DNA from: Symsagittifera roscoffensis
Taxonomy: Eukaryota > Xenacoelomorpha > Acoela > Convolutidae
Assembly (NCBI RefSeq): GCF_963678635.1
Contig: NC_087063.1
Location: forward strand, 41,182,759 to 41,246,758
Reading direction: 5' to 3'
Length of the DNA stretch: 64,000 nucleotides
A model generated the notes under the pieces. It did not search any database. It worked only from the letters and a program-made list of their open reading frames with translations, and was not told where the DNA came from. The position numbers and the translations under genes were made by a program. Within the stretch, counting starts at the first letter, position 1. Each line of letters opens with the position of its first letter. Positions 31,101 to 38,742 of the stretch are shown one piece after another.

Positions 31101-33026
31101 AAGTTACTTTGGTTTTTACTACAGGCAAGTATTCTCCGACTCAACCCTAGAACTTTTTCTAAAGGTGCCTTTGGCTCCTTACTTTTATAATTGTAAAGGA
31201 AAAGCCAAAAAGTTGTCAAAATTGGCACTTTGTTTCAAATACTGCCTGCTGTGCAAAAATTTTGACAAAAATCATTACTCTTGTGTTTCAGCAGAGCTGA
31301 AAACCAGCCTCTATGAATGATTTCTGCGCAGGTAGTGCTTTCTAGTTTGATTACTTTCTACAGTTTATATGTGCTTTATAGCTTAGTTACTTCAGATGTT
31401 TTTAGTTTTTCAAATGAGCCAGAGTGCACAGTTTTGGGTTCATTAAACTCGAACAACTTCGTTTACCGCGAAAAAGTCATTGCCAACAGCTTGACATCAC
31501 CTACAAAACCGAGAAATTGTTTGCGTCGTTCGAACCTTTGTGCTCTTTGACGTACATGGATCCTCCGTAGATGACAATGGAGGGCCTGTTGATGCGCACT
31601 TGGGCCATAATGACCCCCGGCATGTTCTTGTCGCAGTTGGGGATGCTGATATTGGCGTCATAGTGCAGACACTCTGTCACCGTCTCCACCGAGTCTGCTA
31701 TGATCTCCCTCGACAGGAGAGAGTAGCGCATGCCCTCTGTGCCCATCGAGATGGCGTCACTTATGCTGATTGCATTGAATCTACAAAAGAAATCATTGGA
31801 AGCAGGGGTGGATACAAGGGGAGGGGGGACGCCTCTTCGTCTTCTGTAGGGACTCGACTGCCTGACCACCCAAAGGGTTCTATTTTTGGTACAGTTCTAC
31901 AAATTCCATTTTCAGCCGACGGACCCTAAAAACTTTCCAAGGTGCTAATGTGCACTAATTTTGAGCGGAAAGCGCACGCACTAAAAAACAGCTGGGTTTG
32001 CCAAGTTTGACACACAGAACAAGGTCTTCATTGAGTTTAGGGCTTTTCGGAACATCAAACTTTGAAGAAAAAAAACTTTGAAAAAAATGCAAAAAAAATT
32101 TCGAAAAATATCAGATTTTCAAAATACTATTTTTAAAAATCGAAACGCTAATAATTATTTCAGCGGGTAGCTTTAAAAAAAATAGGACCATCATCAAAAA
32201 TGACAATAATCCTTCAACCCATTTACTTTCCCAACTTTTATCATTGAAGATCAGACGTCTTGAGAAAGTGAAATTAAGCACTCACCTCAACCCATTCATC
32301 CCGTTCTGTTCTATGCTCTTTTTCGCCCATGCAGCCAGCTGGTCCAGGTGGTTGTTGCAGGGGTTGCCCTCGATCCAGCAGCTGGAGATACCCACGAAAG
32401 GCTTCTTCTGGTCGGCTACAAAGTAGTCAAACTCAAGCAGGGAATCAGTTAACAAATTTTCAATCAGCAAACAACTTTGAGAAAGAGTTTAGACAGTTTC
32501 TCCATATTCAATGAAAATTTTAATGAAATTTCTTGAATAGCCATTTTTCATGCTTGAGTTTGCGCAAGAGTGGATCCAGGTTTTCCCGAGAGGCCGACTT
32601 CAAAAAAATTCAAACCTTTTGAAATTTTTCTTTAGTTTGACCAAATTTATTTTCTGAGTTCTCCCACAACACTACAGAGACACTGTTTTGACACATTTTT
32701 TTCACCGCAGGCTAAAAGCAAGTTAAAAAGATTGTTTTGGTCATTTTTTCACCATAAAAATCTCCTCGGGTTGTGATATCGGCACCTAAAAAAAATTAAG
32801 GATGGGTGGTCTAAATGGATGATGTAATTTAATACACGCGTGGGGTGGTCAAGGGGCCAAAATTTACCCCCTGAATATGCGTGTGGTTAATTCTCTTGCC
32901 TTCATTTAGCCCTATGCCGTAGAAGAATGTCTGGCTGGTGTTCTGTCTCGGATCGTCTGTCAACTTCACACTGTACTGGCGACAGGAATCGGTCGGGAAG
33001 TCCTCGATATCTTCTAGGGTCGACAT
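18207..33026 (-). CDS. ILV3: Dihydroxy-acid dehydratase (IlvD/Ilv3 type), five exons
   Basis: Proposed complement(join(18207-19119, 19579-19876, 31536-31780, 32286-32431, 32868-33026)): 1,761 bases, 586 residues, close to the 585 of yeast Ilv3. The enzyme removes water from 2,3-dihydroxy-isovalerate or -methylvalerate, the third step of Val/Ile/Leu synthesis, using a [2Fe-2S] cluster. Cluster cysteines are present in EGNPCN (C78), IPNCDK (C151) and [12 protein letters not shown] (C223). The Mg ligand Asp and carbamylated-Lys positions (CDK) and the active-site Ser region ([10 protein letters not shown]) are kept. The acidic N-terminus does not look like a mitochondrial presequence. Splice phases agree at all four junctions. 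Sugar-acid dehydratases are relatives, but YTANTM and GGSTNAVLH favour a true DHAD. Animals are generally held to lack this gene, so horizontal origin is inferred. Confidence 0.9.
19120..19578 (-). other. Dehydratase intron 4
   Basis: Bounded by AG|GTTAAC and TTTTCAG|A on the minus strand. AT-rich; unlike the other introns it carries no MITE copy that I can see. Confidence 0.75.
19579..19876 (-). CDS. ILV3: Dehydratase exon 4 (third cluster cysteine)
   Basis: The acceptor CTACTTTTTCCAG leads into [14 protein letters not shown]. The key motif [14 protein letters not shown] is followed by [13 protein letters not shown], both family signatures. The exon ends ACCAG|GTTAAC, and the two left-over bases match exon 5. 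Compared with the usual GSCGG, this protein has GSCPG. Confidence 0.9.
20757..21193 (+). repeat. 5' LTR of BEL/Pao element
   Basis: Starts TGTTAATTGTAAACAATTAA (itself an inverted repeat) and ends CCCAATTATTATA. Reads the same as 29455-29891. Confidence 0.92.
21195..21210 (+). other. Primer-binding site of BEL/Pao element
   Basis: TGGCGCCCCGAAAAAG follows the LTR by one base and begins with TGG, the complement of a tRNA CCA end. The exact tRNA was not identified. Confidence 0.7.
21547..21943 (+). repeat. Series of short hairpins with changing stems
   Basis: Units of roughly 30-50 bp each carry a short stem-loop: GAGTC-TTTTGT-GACTC (21547), GAGTC-TTTTCT-GACTC (21640), AAGTGT-TTTCTG-ACACTT (21816), GAGTTC-TTTTT-GGACTC (21872) and GAGCT-TTATCTG-AGCTC (21927). 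Others (21674, 21707, 21740, 21772) have one mismatch. Loops stay T-rich while both stem arms change together. Confidence 0.75.
21961..23008 (+). repeat. 126-bp tandem array, eight units plus a partial ninth
   Basis: Units start (CGAGCCTCACTGGGTTCG) at about 21961, 22087, 22213, 22339, 22464, 22590, 22715, 22840 and 22966, so the period is 125-126 bp. Each unit holds four roughly 32-bp sub-repeats with a GAGC...GCT(C) stem, two of them perfect (GAGCT-TCGTCTT-AGCTC and GAGCT-TTACCTG-AGCTC). Units differ by single bases and 1-bp deletions. Confidence 0.95.
23071..23272 (+). repeat. Three copies of a GTTGTCCTC/GAGGTCAAC hairpin
   Basis: Copies at 23071-23091, 23171-23191 and 23252-23272 form an 8-bp stem with one T-T mismatch and a TGG loop. 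The middle copy has GTCAGC in place of GTCAAC, replacing a T-A by a T-G pair. Spacers are rich in GGTAGGTAGG. Confidence 0.75.
23579..29200 (+). CDS. BEL/Pao gag-pol polyprotein, intact 1,873 residues
   Basis: One open frame encodes, in order: a charged coiled N-terminal gag; the gag core ([20 protein letters not shown], about residue 260); a Cys/His knuckle ([13 protein letters not shown], about residue 530); an aspartic protease ([14 protein letters not shown]); reverse transcriptase with IYMDDLYV (about residue 1025); RNase H ([26 protein letters not shown]); the integrase zinc-binding region ([19 protein letters not shown]); and the DDE core ([33 protein letters not shown]). It acts in reverse transcription and integration of the element. 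Met at 23579 is the first in frame; Met at 23615 ([10 protein letters not shown]) is at least as likely a start. The domain order (integrase after RNase H) and motifs fit BEL/Pao. No stop or frameshift is seen. Confidence 0.95.
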   Translation: MVGIGLRLLVQGMAPSGRNKTTQNNDSDPSEQNGTQTQDTNQNVQETGVRKLVSLRRHHEMEINTLIDMLENNIYEEEDDLELINETFTELSQFQQKLDTLNDQMLQAGSEHDFEEHSHWKVQLKQKIRVFSMKVKKYLKKQVSNPATSTIPNNSARENATSIFPQETATSMPTANIMDIPNNNLITMSNNTQGNARTAASDDNLSAPFQGDQSFSNPFASDVPNHSSQQASAANPPNNNNRALATNSSDTSTTFSRSVPKLKPTIFNGNPNYWLHWYGVFVSSIHNSNMSPTEKMIHLQSLVTGPAKLMIAGYGANGDTYELALQRLRENFGNTNRIVNSFLQRLANFKPPNLAQPESYMQFSAFLLTLVDTFEQLGFVHDICSTTNLNTALAKLPDPVRLEWNRFVIDKDYDQPSLRHLAQWFQRYAQACRDMPPTGFRNQNNNNFNNSSGNAKHPSGSCFNGFNTNGVGNQNQRFNHQGDQQNSRAQNNVNSNACPSGDTCGPLYKCEHFKALDPKQRKEHARKMHLCFNCLGNHRFTDCNSKSLCRTDNCGKKHHTLLHDPSDTYGKNPSKAAVNRAIACQRSGQSAFVPIELSIGDKTLCTYAFLDSGSCVTLLLDSVATQLGLDVNKKHSLPISGYHETKSVQVTSVDVQIRPYKSTSTPMTVDDVLTVDENNLAPVDIFQLNAMCNNFPHLKHVKYPDLNDNSISLVIGNNNPEYHEIKNTVYGPKNVPWAIETLLGWTCTGRNKTQYNSVPSVPVNFTQVHSHNNLDEKLYQKVLNWMKIENTGIASSKRSHSKSDKRAIDILENSCTLVDVHYQIDLLWKEDTDLPNNRWLAEKQLNSLEFRLKSKPDLREKYRATVITDLEKGFVTKIDAKHDTAIKSWYLPHHPVTNVNKPDKVRRVSNASSIFQGKSLNSSLLKGPDLLCNLTGLIIRFRQNKIAISADIDAMFMQVLVSPKDRPFLRYLWKENGKLETHEYTRHIFGATDSPCVACYAVRRCASDSKNDFPLASEIIQRNIYMDDLYVTSSTVEEALQQMTQLRGSLSRGGFNLNKWNSNSKPFLDSIDPNILVSPIDPTPKHQRVLGVHWNTNTVCYFIDNKKFVKILRIGIATQRKLLKYTASLFDPLGIVAPLTIRIRKVLQSVWSQGVKWDTPLDTDKLPDFKLWVDEMENFETVSFQRNFFDKENPASIQLHTFCDASEFALAAVCYLKIVYSDGSTSLKFIIGKTRVAPMKRVTIPNLELQAAVYAAQLSLFVSEEIDLKVEKTYFWSDSTTVLYWLRTPEIRHKIFVANRLQKILDVSKPEQWFHVPTLLNPADDGTRGYIALEMTSSCRWLLGPEFLLNDSSQWPSQENIRLENIPVFVTSLEAKFEPIFDIKRFSNWKRLIRTVAYCFLFAENLKRKINKQSKVDLQLLHLTKSHFLIIKTAQRTDFVSEISDIKKEKPIEGKSRLRTIAPFVDNFGILRSRGRLTRAPIMLSARYPIILAGENPNVRLLLANIHVLHSHCGKEQAMAIAQENYWILRCRVMLKSIIHSCIPCRRMQQQVDYPQMSDLPIDRLPSKNHFPFATTGLDYVGPFPIILQGKQYQAYILLFTCLVIRAVHLEISLGLSTDSTLLCIRRFFARRGKPSKMVSDCGTSFVGSNSELKKCLDNLEKNKEFVESINQLDVSLEWKFNPPAAPHFGGSWERLVQIFKLSLYKVIGSRTLSYETLATFTTEIESTMNSRPLTNVSDDIKDDLPLTPNHFLLGRGTPNLPPGIFKDKDLSLSKSWKASQLLADHFWNRFLREYLPGQQKRSKWTSATSNLQPDDMVWMLEDFTPRGLWPLAKVVETFPGQDGIVRSVKLKTPTGFKVRPVVKLSRVFPVSQ
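29201..29454 (+). other. 3' untranslated part of BEL/Pao element and polypurine run
   Basis: About 250 bases after the stop, ending in GTGGGCGGG directly before the 3' LTR. Confidence 0.7.
29455..29891 (+). repeat. 3' LTR of BEL/Pao element
   Basis: Same length as the 5' LTR with no difference found by eye; followed by TGAGC. Confidence 0.92.
30017..30100 (+). repeat. Isolated MITE-like terminus
   Basis: CAGGGGCGG followed by a GGGGGGACGC run resembles the outer end of the hAT-like MITE family, but the rest cannot be aligned confidently. Confidence 0.3.
30729..31074 (+). mobile_element. hAT-like MITE, copy 2 (346 bp, 8-bp target duplication)
   Basis: Terminal inverted repeats are CAGGGGCGGATTTAGGA and TCCTAGATCCGCCCCTG. 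The exact duplication TATATCAG is at 30721-30728 and 31075-31082. The interior is the reverse complement of copy 1, with GGGGAAGCGCGCGCC, a TTTGTCAAAGTTTTTCAAAA segment and G-runs near each end. It lies in dehydratase intron 3. Confidence 0.92.
31536..31780 (-). CDS. ILV3: Dehydratase exon 3 (second cluster cysteine, Mg site)
   Basis: The acceptor TTTCTTTTGTAG completes an Arg codon and leads into [30 protein letters not shown] and [16 protein letters not shown] carry the cluster Cys and the Asp-Lys metal-site pair. [10 protein letters not shown] follows. The frame remains open 11 codons past 31536, but ending there at G|GTTCGA gives the phase and homology needed for exon 4. Confidence 0.88.
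31781..32285 (-). other. Dehydratase intron 2, with a MITE copy
   Basis: Donor AG|GTGAGT, acceptor TTTTGTAG. Holds the degraded MITE at 31803-31992, starting about 20 bases from the 3' splice site. Confidence 0.8.
31803..31992 (+). mobile_element. hAT-like MITE, copy 5, degraded
   Basis: Begins CAGGGGTGGATACAAGGG. It keeps the family's GACTCGACTGCC, CCACCCAAAGGGTTC and GAGCGGAAAGCGCACGC blocks in the orientation of copy 2. The right end is missing. Confidence 0.65.
32286..32431 (-). CDS. ILV3: Dehydratase exon 2 (first cluster cysteine)
   Basis: Encodes [20 protein letters not shown], the conserved N-terminal cluster-binding block, and ends TTGAG|GTGAGT. The 5' boundary is ambiguous: an acceptor before 32431 (CCTGCTTGAG) or one before 32407 (GCCGACCAG) both keep frame and differ by eight residues. 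The nearer-looking TTTGTAG at 32416 would break phase. Confidence 0.82.
32432..32867 (-). other. Dehydratase intron 1, with a MITE copy
   Basis: Donor GGG|GTAAAT. Contains the degraded MITE at 32565-32830. Confidence 0.7.
32565..32830 (+). mobile_element. hAT-like MITE, copy 6, degraded
   Basis: CAAGAGTGGATCCAGGTTTT, then CCCGAGAGGC, TTTGACCAAATTTATTTTC and GAGTTCTCCCACAACACT parallel copy 1 (2164-2576) in order. The right end is lost. Confidence 0.6.
32868..33026 (-). CDS. ILV3: Dehydratase exon 1 (N-terminus)
   Basis: Begins [18 protein letters not shown] and includes [13 protein letters not shown], aligning with the family's N-terminal 'A-x-L-Y-a-x-G' region. It is acidic and lacks the Arg-rich amphipathic helix of a mitochondrial presequence. 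A TGA lies in frame upstream of the Met. A CAG acceptor-like site 9 bases before the ATG (TTTACAAACAG) leaves open an additional upstream exon. Confidence 0.72.
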
Positions 33027-33829
33027 TATCTTCTGTTTGTAAATTCAGATTAACAAAGATTGATCAAGGGAATAGTTCGAGATTGGAAAGTTATTAGTAA
33101 GTGTTTTCTGTTCAGATATCTCAGGACTCTACTTTTTGGTTTCAGTTCTTGTAACTTTTGTTCCGAAGTTTATTGCTCCTCCAGTTTCTTGCAAAACTAT
33201 GTAAATCAAATCGAACTTGACAAAGTCAAATATGCTCTGAGAGATTAGTGACCAGAGTTTTATCGATAAATAAGTATAGGAGGAGTTCAATCAATGGCAA
33301 GATCAATGAGGGAAGCCGTAAGTTCAGTTAAATAAATTGGTAACTTATCTGGTGCGATTGTGAACAACTCATGAAAGTTAAGTTAAAATTTTGCGATGGT
33401 CTTTACTACTCCCCCTTCCGTGTCGACTTGAAACTACGCTCAAAGCGTAAGAAATTGTTTTTTATTTTTCGCTTTCGCCATTTTTCTCTGAACACAAACG
33501 AATAGTCCTTTGGAAACACAAAATTACAAAAACTTCGTATAAATTTTTCTATTTTTTATGCCCTTCCCCCTTCCTTTTCCCTTCCTATATTATAGTTAAT
33601 GTCAGGCAATGTTAGTATTATATTTTTGAGTCGAACGAAATTTAATGAATCCAACAGTGCTCTTGTTGACTACAGTACAACCATTAACAACAGTGAAAGA
33701 CAAGAACAATCAGTATAAGAGTTTCAAACTGCAGGCGTTTCAAACTATGTTGTTCCAGTTTTCGTAGAAAGTGAGGAATATGTATTATTGGGGTAGTTTT
33801 CTGTTTAAAATCGAACCACTTTAGAAAAA
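33027..33829. other. Upstream flank of the dehydratase, no recognised feature
   Basis: AT-rich, with no open frame that resembles a protein. It should contain the dehydratase promoter, but no TATA-box or initiator arrangement can be singled out. Confidence 0.45.
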
Positions 33830-34410
33830 AAAAGTTGACAGCCTGCGGGGATGGAACCCCTAATTGCTAAGCTCGTTTCTGGCCTAAGTTCTGTAAACTT
33901 TCATTTATAACTTATTGTTTCGACTTTTGTAACGGAAGTAACGGACTATTTGTGCTCGGTGTGCGTTTTTTTTCTTCAGACAAATTTCGACTTTTTTTCT
34001 AGCAATTTTTGACGGAATTTTTAAATATCATTCGGAAGGTATTGTTGTCCTGAGCTTAAATTTGAAAAAAATATCTCACCTGTGATCATTTTTGTAAAAT
34101 TATGGGGGTTTAAAGATTGCCATTTTGCCCAATTTGGGACAATTAACGCGCGATATATTTCGGTTATTAACGTGTAAACGGAGATTTAATCCGTCTTAAA
34201 AATCGTTCCAAATTGGTTGAAGGAAACTTATCTGCCATAATTGATTTGTTTTCAGGAGCCAAAATTATCACTTTGTACTTTATATGGCGTGTGGGGGTGT
34301 AGGGGCGTATTTCATTTTAATAACATTTATTTTTTCATGTTATTACTGCTACATAGACCTTAAAAGGCAGTCGGAACATTCAGGGCTTTGCCCTGATACG
34401 AGCAGTTCTG
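33830..34410 (+). repeat. Dispersed repeat R, copy 1
   Basis: Characteristic blocks: TTCTTCAGACAAATTTCGAC, CACCTGTGATCATTTTTG, GGTTTAAAGATTGCCATTTT, CAATTTGGGACAATTAAC, CGTTCCAAATTGGTTGAAGG, CACTTTGTACTTTATATGGC, and AAGGCAGTCGGAACATTCAG. The same order occurs in the other R copies. No coding frame is kept between copies. Confidence 0.8.
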
Positions 34411-37400
34411 TTAATTTCTATGCAAGAACTTTGTATGCGTGGCGAATTATCAATCATTTGAAATCGAAAGTTGGCAGACTAATTGGTCATGTATATTTGT
34501 CTCAATTTTTGGGATTTAATTTGGATGTCAAAAACTTGTTGTCCTGCTATTTGATAACAACCAATTTAACACCGTCCACTTTACTACCATTTCAATACTA
34601 AACAATTTTAGTCCCAAGCAAATTAACTTCAAATTTTTAACTTAACACTAAATTTAAAGCTGCTTAAATTTTTTTTTGATTTTAATTTCTATAACATCAA
34701 AATTAACCCTGCAATTAACGCATGCATCATCTTGAAAAACTTAGTTTTTCTCAATTATAATTGCTCAAATGAGTCTTTCTAATTCTTTTAAGACTTTTCT
34801 TGCTAAATTTGTAAATTATTGACAAGTAGATGATGTAACTAAAAACGAATAAATAATAAAAAAAAAACTTTTGCTTTTTTGAGAAAAAGTTAACATAATT
34901 GTTCTGACAAACAAAGTTTTGACACTCATTTTATATTTTATTCCAGTCCTAAACAAACACAGACAACAAAATTTGTCGAATTCACAGATTCATCTAAATA
35001 CAAAGCAATTTTTGTAGCGTCAGGCCACGAATTTAATTTCAAGCGAAAACATAATTTTACCGAAAACTAGGTTTGCTCAAAAAATTATACACGTATGTGT
35101 AGAGCATCTTCTAATACAGAAATTAAAGAATTGCTCGAGAGCGCGGAGAGCACACCACAATCGTGACATTTTAGCAGATGAATCAAATGCTTGAAAAGTC
35201 TGAAATCGTAAAAATGAACTAGGCGAAAAAAGAACTCAGCGAAGTTGCCAGTGCGGATTTGCCAGTATCACAGTATCAAGTGATATGGCCATTCAGTTTG
35301 CTCTTCGAATCCAAAACAAATCGACTCAAATGGCTTCAAACACACGCAAGCAGCTAGTTATAAATATGCCACCAATCCCCGTTGTTAAAATTTTCGCCGT
35401 TTTTTTGAAATTTCCGATTGCGCTGAATTTTTTTGGACCAGTTAAATGGCAGTCGGAACCTTCAAGAAATTTCCCGAGCAGTCTTTTTTTTGTGCTTGAA
35501 CTTCAATTTTAAATTAAATTGCAACTTCAGTTTTTTTAAAATTATTATTAGGAGGGTTTACTAAGAGACAAGTGAACCAACAGCAATCATTACCTTCAGT
35601 TGCGAGTAGGATGCTCGAAAATGTTTCAGACTTTCTAAATTAATTTTGAATAATTTGCTTTTGAACGGCATGAAACGACAACTCAGCAACCCAATTTTCC
35701 ATGAAAGAGTTCCAATTGAACGCCCTCACCCCCCGACGAAAATTAGTGAAAACGGTGAGCTGAATGATAACAACCATTTGATAAAAAAAGTGTTGTTTCG
35801 GCTATTGAAAATGGAAAAGATTTATTCGTATTTGTTTAAATTTTCTCTTTGTTTTGTTTTCCATTTAAAATTAGGTACCACAAACAATCATTGTAATGGG
35901 TTGCGTTAAATATCGAACTGAAGCCATTTCATTCGGGATTCATACAAATTTATAAAAGTTGATCCAAAACCGTAAAAAACTATCTGAAATTTTAGTCTAT
36001 TGCAAGCAAGTTAAGCAATTTAGTTATGTTCATTTTATATAAAAAATTTTAGACTAAAAATTTGTTTTGAATTTTGAAAAAAATTTTGGAAGCTTTTTTT
36101 AACAACTCATTGGCAATAAAATTTATGCTATTAATAATTGAAAAAATTTTCCAGGAAACGACACTAAGTGAAGAAAAGCAATTGTATAATTTTTTTTATG
36201 CAGTCGCAATTTTTTGCACTACTTGCCCAGCAATCGGTTATCCTTGTTTCAATTGTAATTACTTTCGAATTTGAAAATTGACTTTGAGTTAACATTTTTT
36301 CTGAGAATTTTTCAAGGAGGAGGATTTTCAAAAAGAAGATTTTAGATATTTTGCCAATCTGAACACAATCAAGAATTCATCTGAAGTCAACATGATGTAA
36401 CGATAGAAAAAACGGAATCAAAATAGAGCTCTATATGTCTCCTGAATAAAATTTTCTGCTTGTTTTCTTGAAACGCTAAAATCAAATGAGAAATTTGCTA
36501 TCTGACCTACAATTTTAAAGCTCTTCAAATTTTACAATCCTAGAATTGTTTGTAATCATAGGTGGTACCAACAGCATAAATTTACCTAGCACCCGCATCC
36601 AGTTTCAAGCGTTAATAATTGTTTGAATTGTGATTTCAGTACCAGTCTTAATAAAATTAGTACCAGTCTTCATATAATAGTGAATTATAATCTCTCTTTT
36701 CAAAATCAAACTCTTATCATTTGAAACACATTTTAATCCGTTATTAATTTATCTATTTTTGGATACAATTATAATCGATTAATTTTCTCCCAATTTTTTT
36801 TCGTATATATTGCACAAAAAATCTAATATAACTGATTATCCTTGATTATAATTCTTTTTGTTTGCCCATTTTGTCTTGAATCTATCATCTGAATTGCTTA
36901 TACTGCATGTTTTTTTAAATGTTGGTGCATATGGAAATTGTTTTAAAAGTTTTCAATTCAACTCAAACGTATATATACTTTTTTCGTTTTTTCTCCATTG
37001 GATTTGTTTCATGATGCACTTTTAAAACTTTTAACCACTAAAATACTAGCACATTGCTTTAATTATTTCATTGATTTGGCAAATTTATTTTCCACCTACC
37101 GCGGGAACCTTACAACTAATATGAAAGGATATCTATGAAACTTTAGTTTCTTGGTAAACTTTGTGTTCACATGAACCAAAGTGTGACAAGACAAGCTCAC
37201 ACCACATTGAATTGATTCAAAGAGTGTTTTGGATGACCTACGATCAATGATAATCGACTATAAAAGATTACAAGCTCCTGGAAAATATCGCAATTGCAAT
37301 CGATTATAAATCCTGTAAATACTTAATTTTGTTAAAAATAATCAGTTATAACTGATAAAAAGTCAACATAATATTTCGTTTTAACCGATTACTTGCGCCT

Positions 37401-37889
37401 AAATTTTTTTTGCGGTTGCAGTCTTGCCTTTATTAATATCAAGTTATGACTAACTTTTAAGCGACTTGCCTGATTATTGATACGGTCATCGTGATTTCAG
37501 ACCCACACACCTCTGATTAATTAAATTCGACTTGAGGATAAAAAACGAGTAATGAAATTGGTATAAGTGCGGTGAGGATAAGAGGGCTCTGTAAGATGTT
37601 TGCTTTTGCAATATCAATTTTAAAACAAAGAACACTAGAAAAAAATAATATTGCTTGTATATCAGGGCTAGGCCCTGATTGTCCTGAGTGCTCTTTAACG
37701 TCCTTTAACGTTTTTTAAATCATCTTAAAAAACTATAATTTTTCAAATAATTGTTTGAATAAAGGACAAATATTTCAAAAAAAGATTTTTTTATTTTCAT
37801 TTTTTTCTCATTCTATCCTCCGGCATGTTATTTGGAACGCATTAATTATTCTCTGGCGCTTGTTATACAAACACATTATATTGTGCTTT
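34411..37889. other. AT-rich intergenic stretch with diffuse repeat relics
   Basis: No gene is supported. GTTAAATGGCAGTCGGAACC at 35440-35460 is a fragment of repeat R. Scattered ATAATCGATTA-type motifs (36763-36785, 37244-37420) look like old relatives of the element at 39976-40803. Confidence 0.45.
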
Positions 37890-38165
37890 ATTTAGTTTTT
37901 TTGTCAGGTCAAATTCAAAAAGCGAGGTTGTCGATTATCCGATGATAATGCTGATCTAATTTATAAATACTGCGATGAAAATGACCAAATTAGCGATTTT
38001 CAAACCCCCGCATCTTTACAAAAGTTGATCACACTTGAAATGTCTGTTTGAATTGAAGCTGAAGACAACAGTATCTCTCAGGTGGTATAGAAAATTCCGT
38101 CAAAAAGCTTAGTTAAAATGTCGAAAATTGCCCGAAAAAAAATCGCCCCAAGCATAAATATGCCG
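37890..38165 (-). repeat. Dispersed repeat R (copy 2, inverted) joined to a transposase-like fragment
   Basis: From about 37986 the sequence is the reverse complement of repeat R (CCCCCGCATCTTTACAAAAG, TTGATCACACTTGAAAT). Before it, on the plus strand, 37905-37985 reads RGCRLSDDNADLIYKYCDEN, matching the peptide in the foldback arms at 39100-39170 and 39425-39520. Confidence 0.6.
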
Positions 38166-38449
38166 CATTTTCTTCAAAAGCCGGTAGAAAAAAAAACTGG
38201 CCGAAAGGCATCTCGTTTTTTGGCAAGAGTTTATAGTTTTAAACAAATTTATGGGACAACGTCTTAAATGTTCGATCTACTTCTGGCCTTGAGACAGTTA
38301 AAAAGCTTTGAAATTGCAATCGAATTGTGGAAACTGTATTTGAATTGTCAAAAGAGCAATGCAAAAGGCGTGCGCTGTTTCGGAGATTTCCATTTTTGCC
38401 TAATTTCAAGAACACAAAATAAAATACTTTTTCATTCAACGACGATCTA

Positions 38450-38664
38450 TAATCAGTAGCAAAAAGTTCGGACAGACAAAAATAATTAAAAAGAGCAAAT
38501 GACCTTTTTCAGACAATTTTTACATGCAAACGCTAATTTTTCAGACAGAAATTCTGTTTCAATGTCACCTAAAAACTCAAATTTGCATGCAAAAACTGTT
38601 CAGAAATGGCAGGTTGCTCTTTTTATTTATTTCTGTCTGTCCGAACCTTTTGCAACTCTCTATG
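38450..38664. mobile_element. Palindromic mariner-type MITE (about 210 bp)
   Basis: The left end (GCAAAAAGTTCGGACAGACA, then AATTAAAAAGAGCAA) is inverted at the right end (TTGCTCTTTTT, then TCTGTCTGTCCGAACC). TA dinucleotides sit at the expected insertion boundaries. Most of the interior is also self-complementary. Confidence 0.7.
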
Positions 38665-38742
38665 CTATGCAAGCCAGAGCAGTAAGTACGCACAAAACCT
38701 CAAAAGAAGCAAAGGTCATTTTTATTTTAGAAAATTATAATT

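Larger units (their letters stand above)
19877..31535 (-). other. Dehydratase intron 3 (11.7 kb) with transposon insertions
   Basis: The donor is AAAG|GTTCGA, which is weak but the only site that fits phase and homology. The acceptor is TTTTTCCAG. The intron carries a complete BEL/Pao element in the opposite orientation to the gene (20757-29891), MITE copy 2 (30729-31074) and a MITE-like end at 30017. Outside these it is AT-rich. Confidence 0.75.

Noticed and set aside
31501-31535. Extension of dehydratase exon 3 to the stop after [10 protein letters not shown]
   Set aside because: Stopping there would truncate the enzyme; the donor at 31535/31536 restores phase and homology to exon 4.
18207-33026. 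Bacterial contamination or a prokaryotic ilvD operon
   Set aside because: The gene is split by four introns with matching phases, and its introns hold animal-type transposons; no neighbouring bacterial genes occur.
34284-34601. 105-residue open frame within repeat R copy 1
   Set aside because: The frame is not kept in the other R copies.
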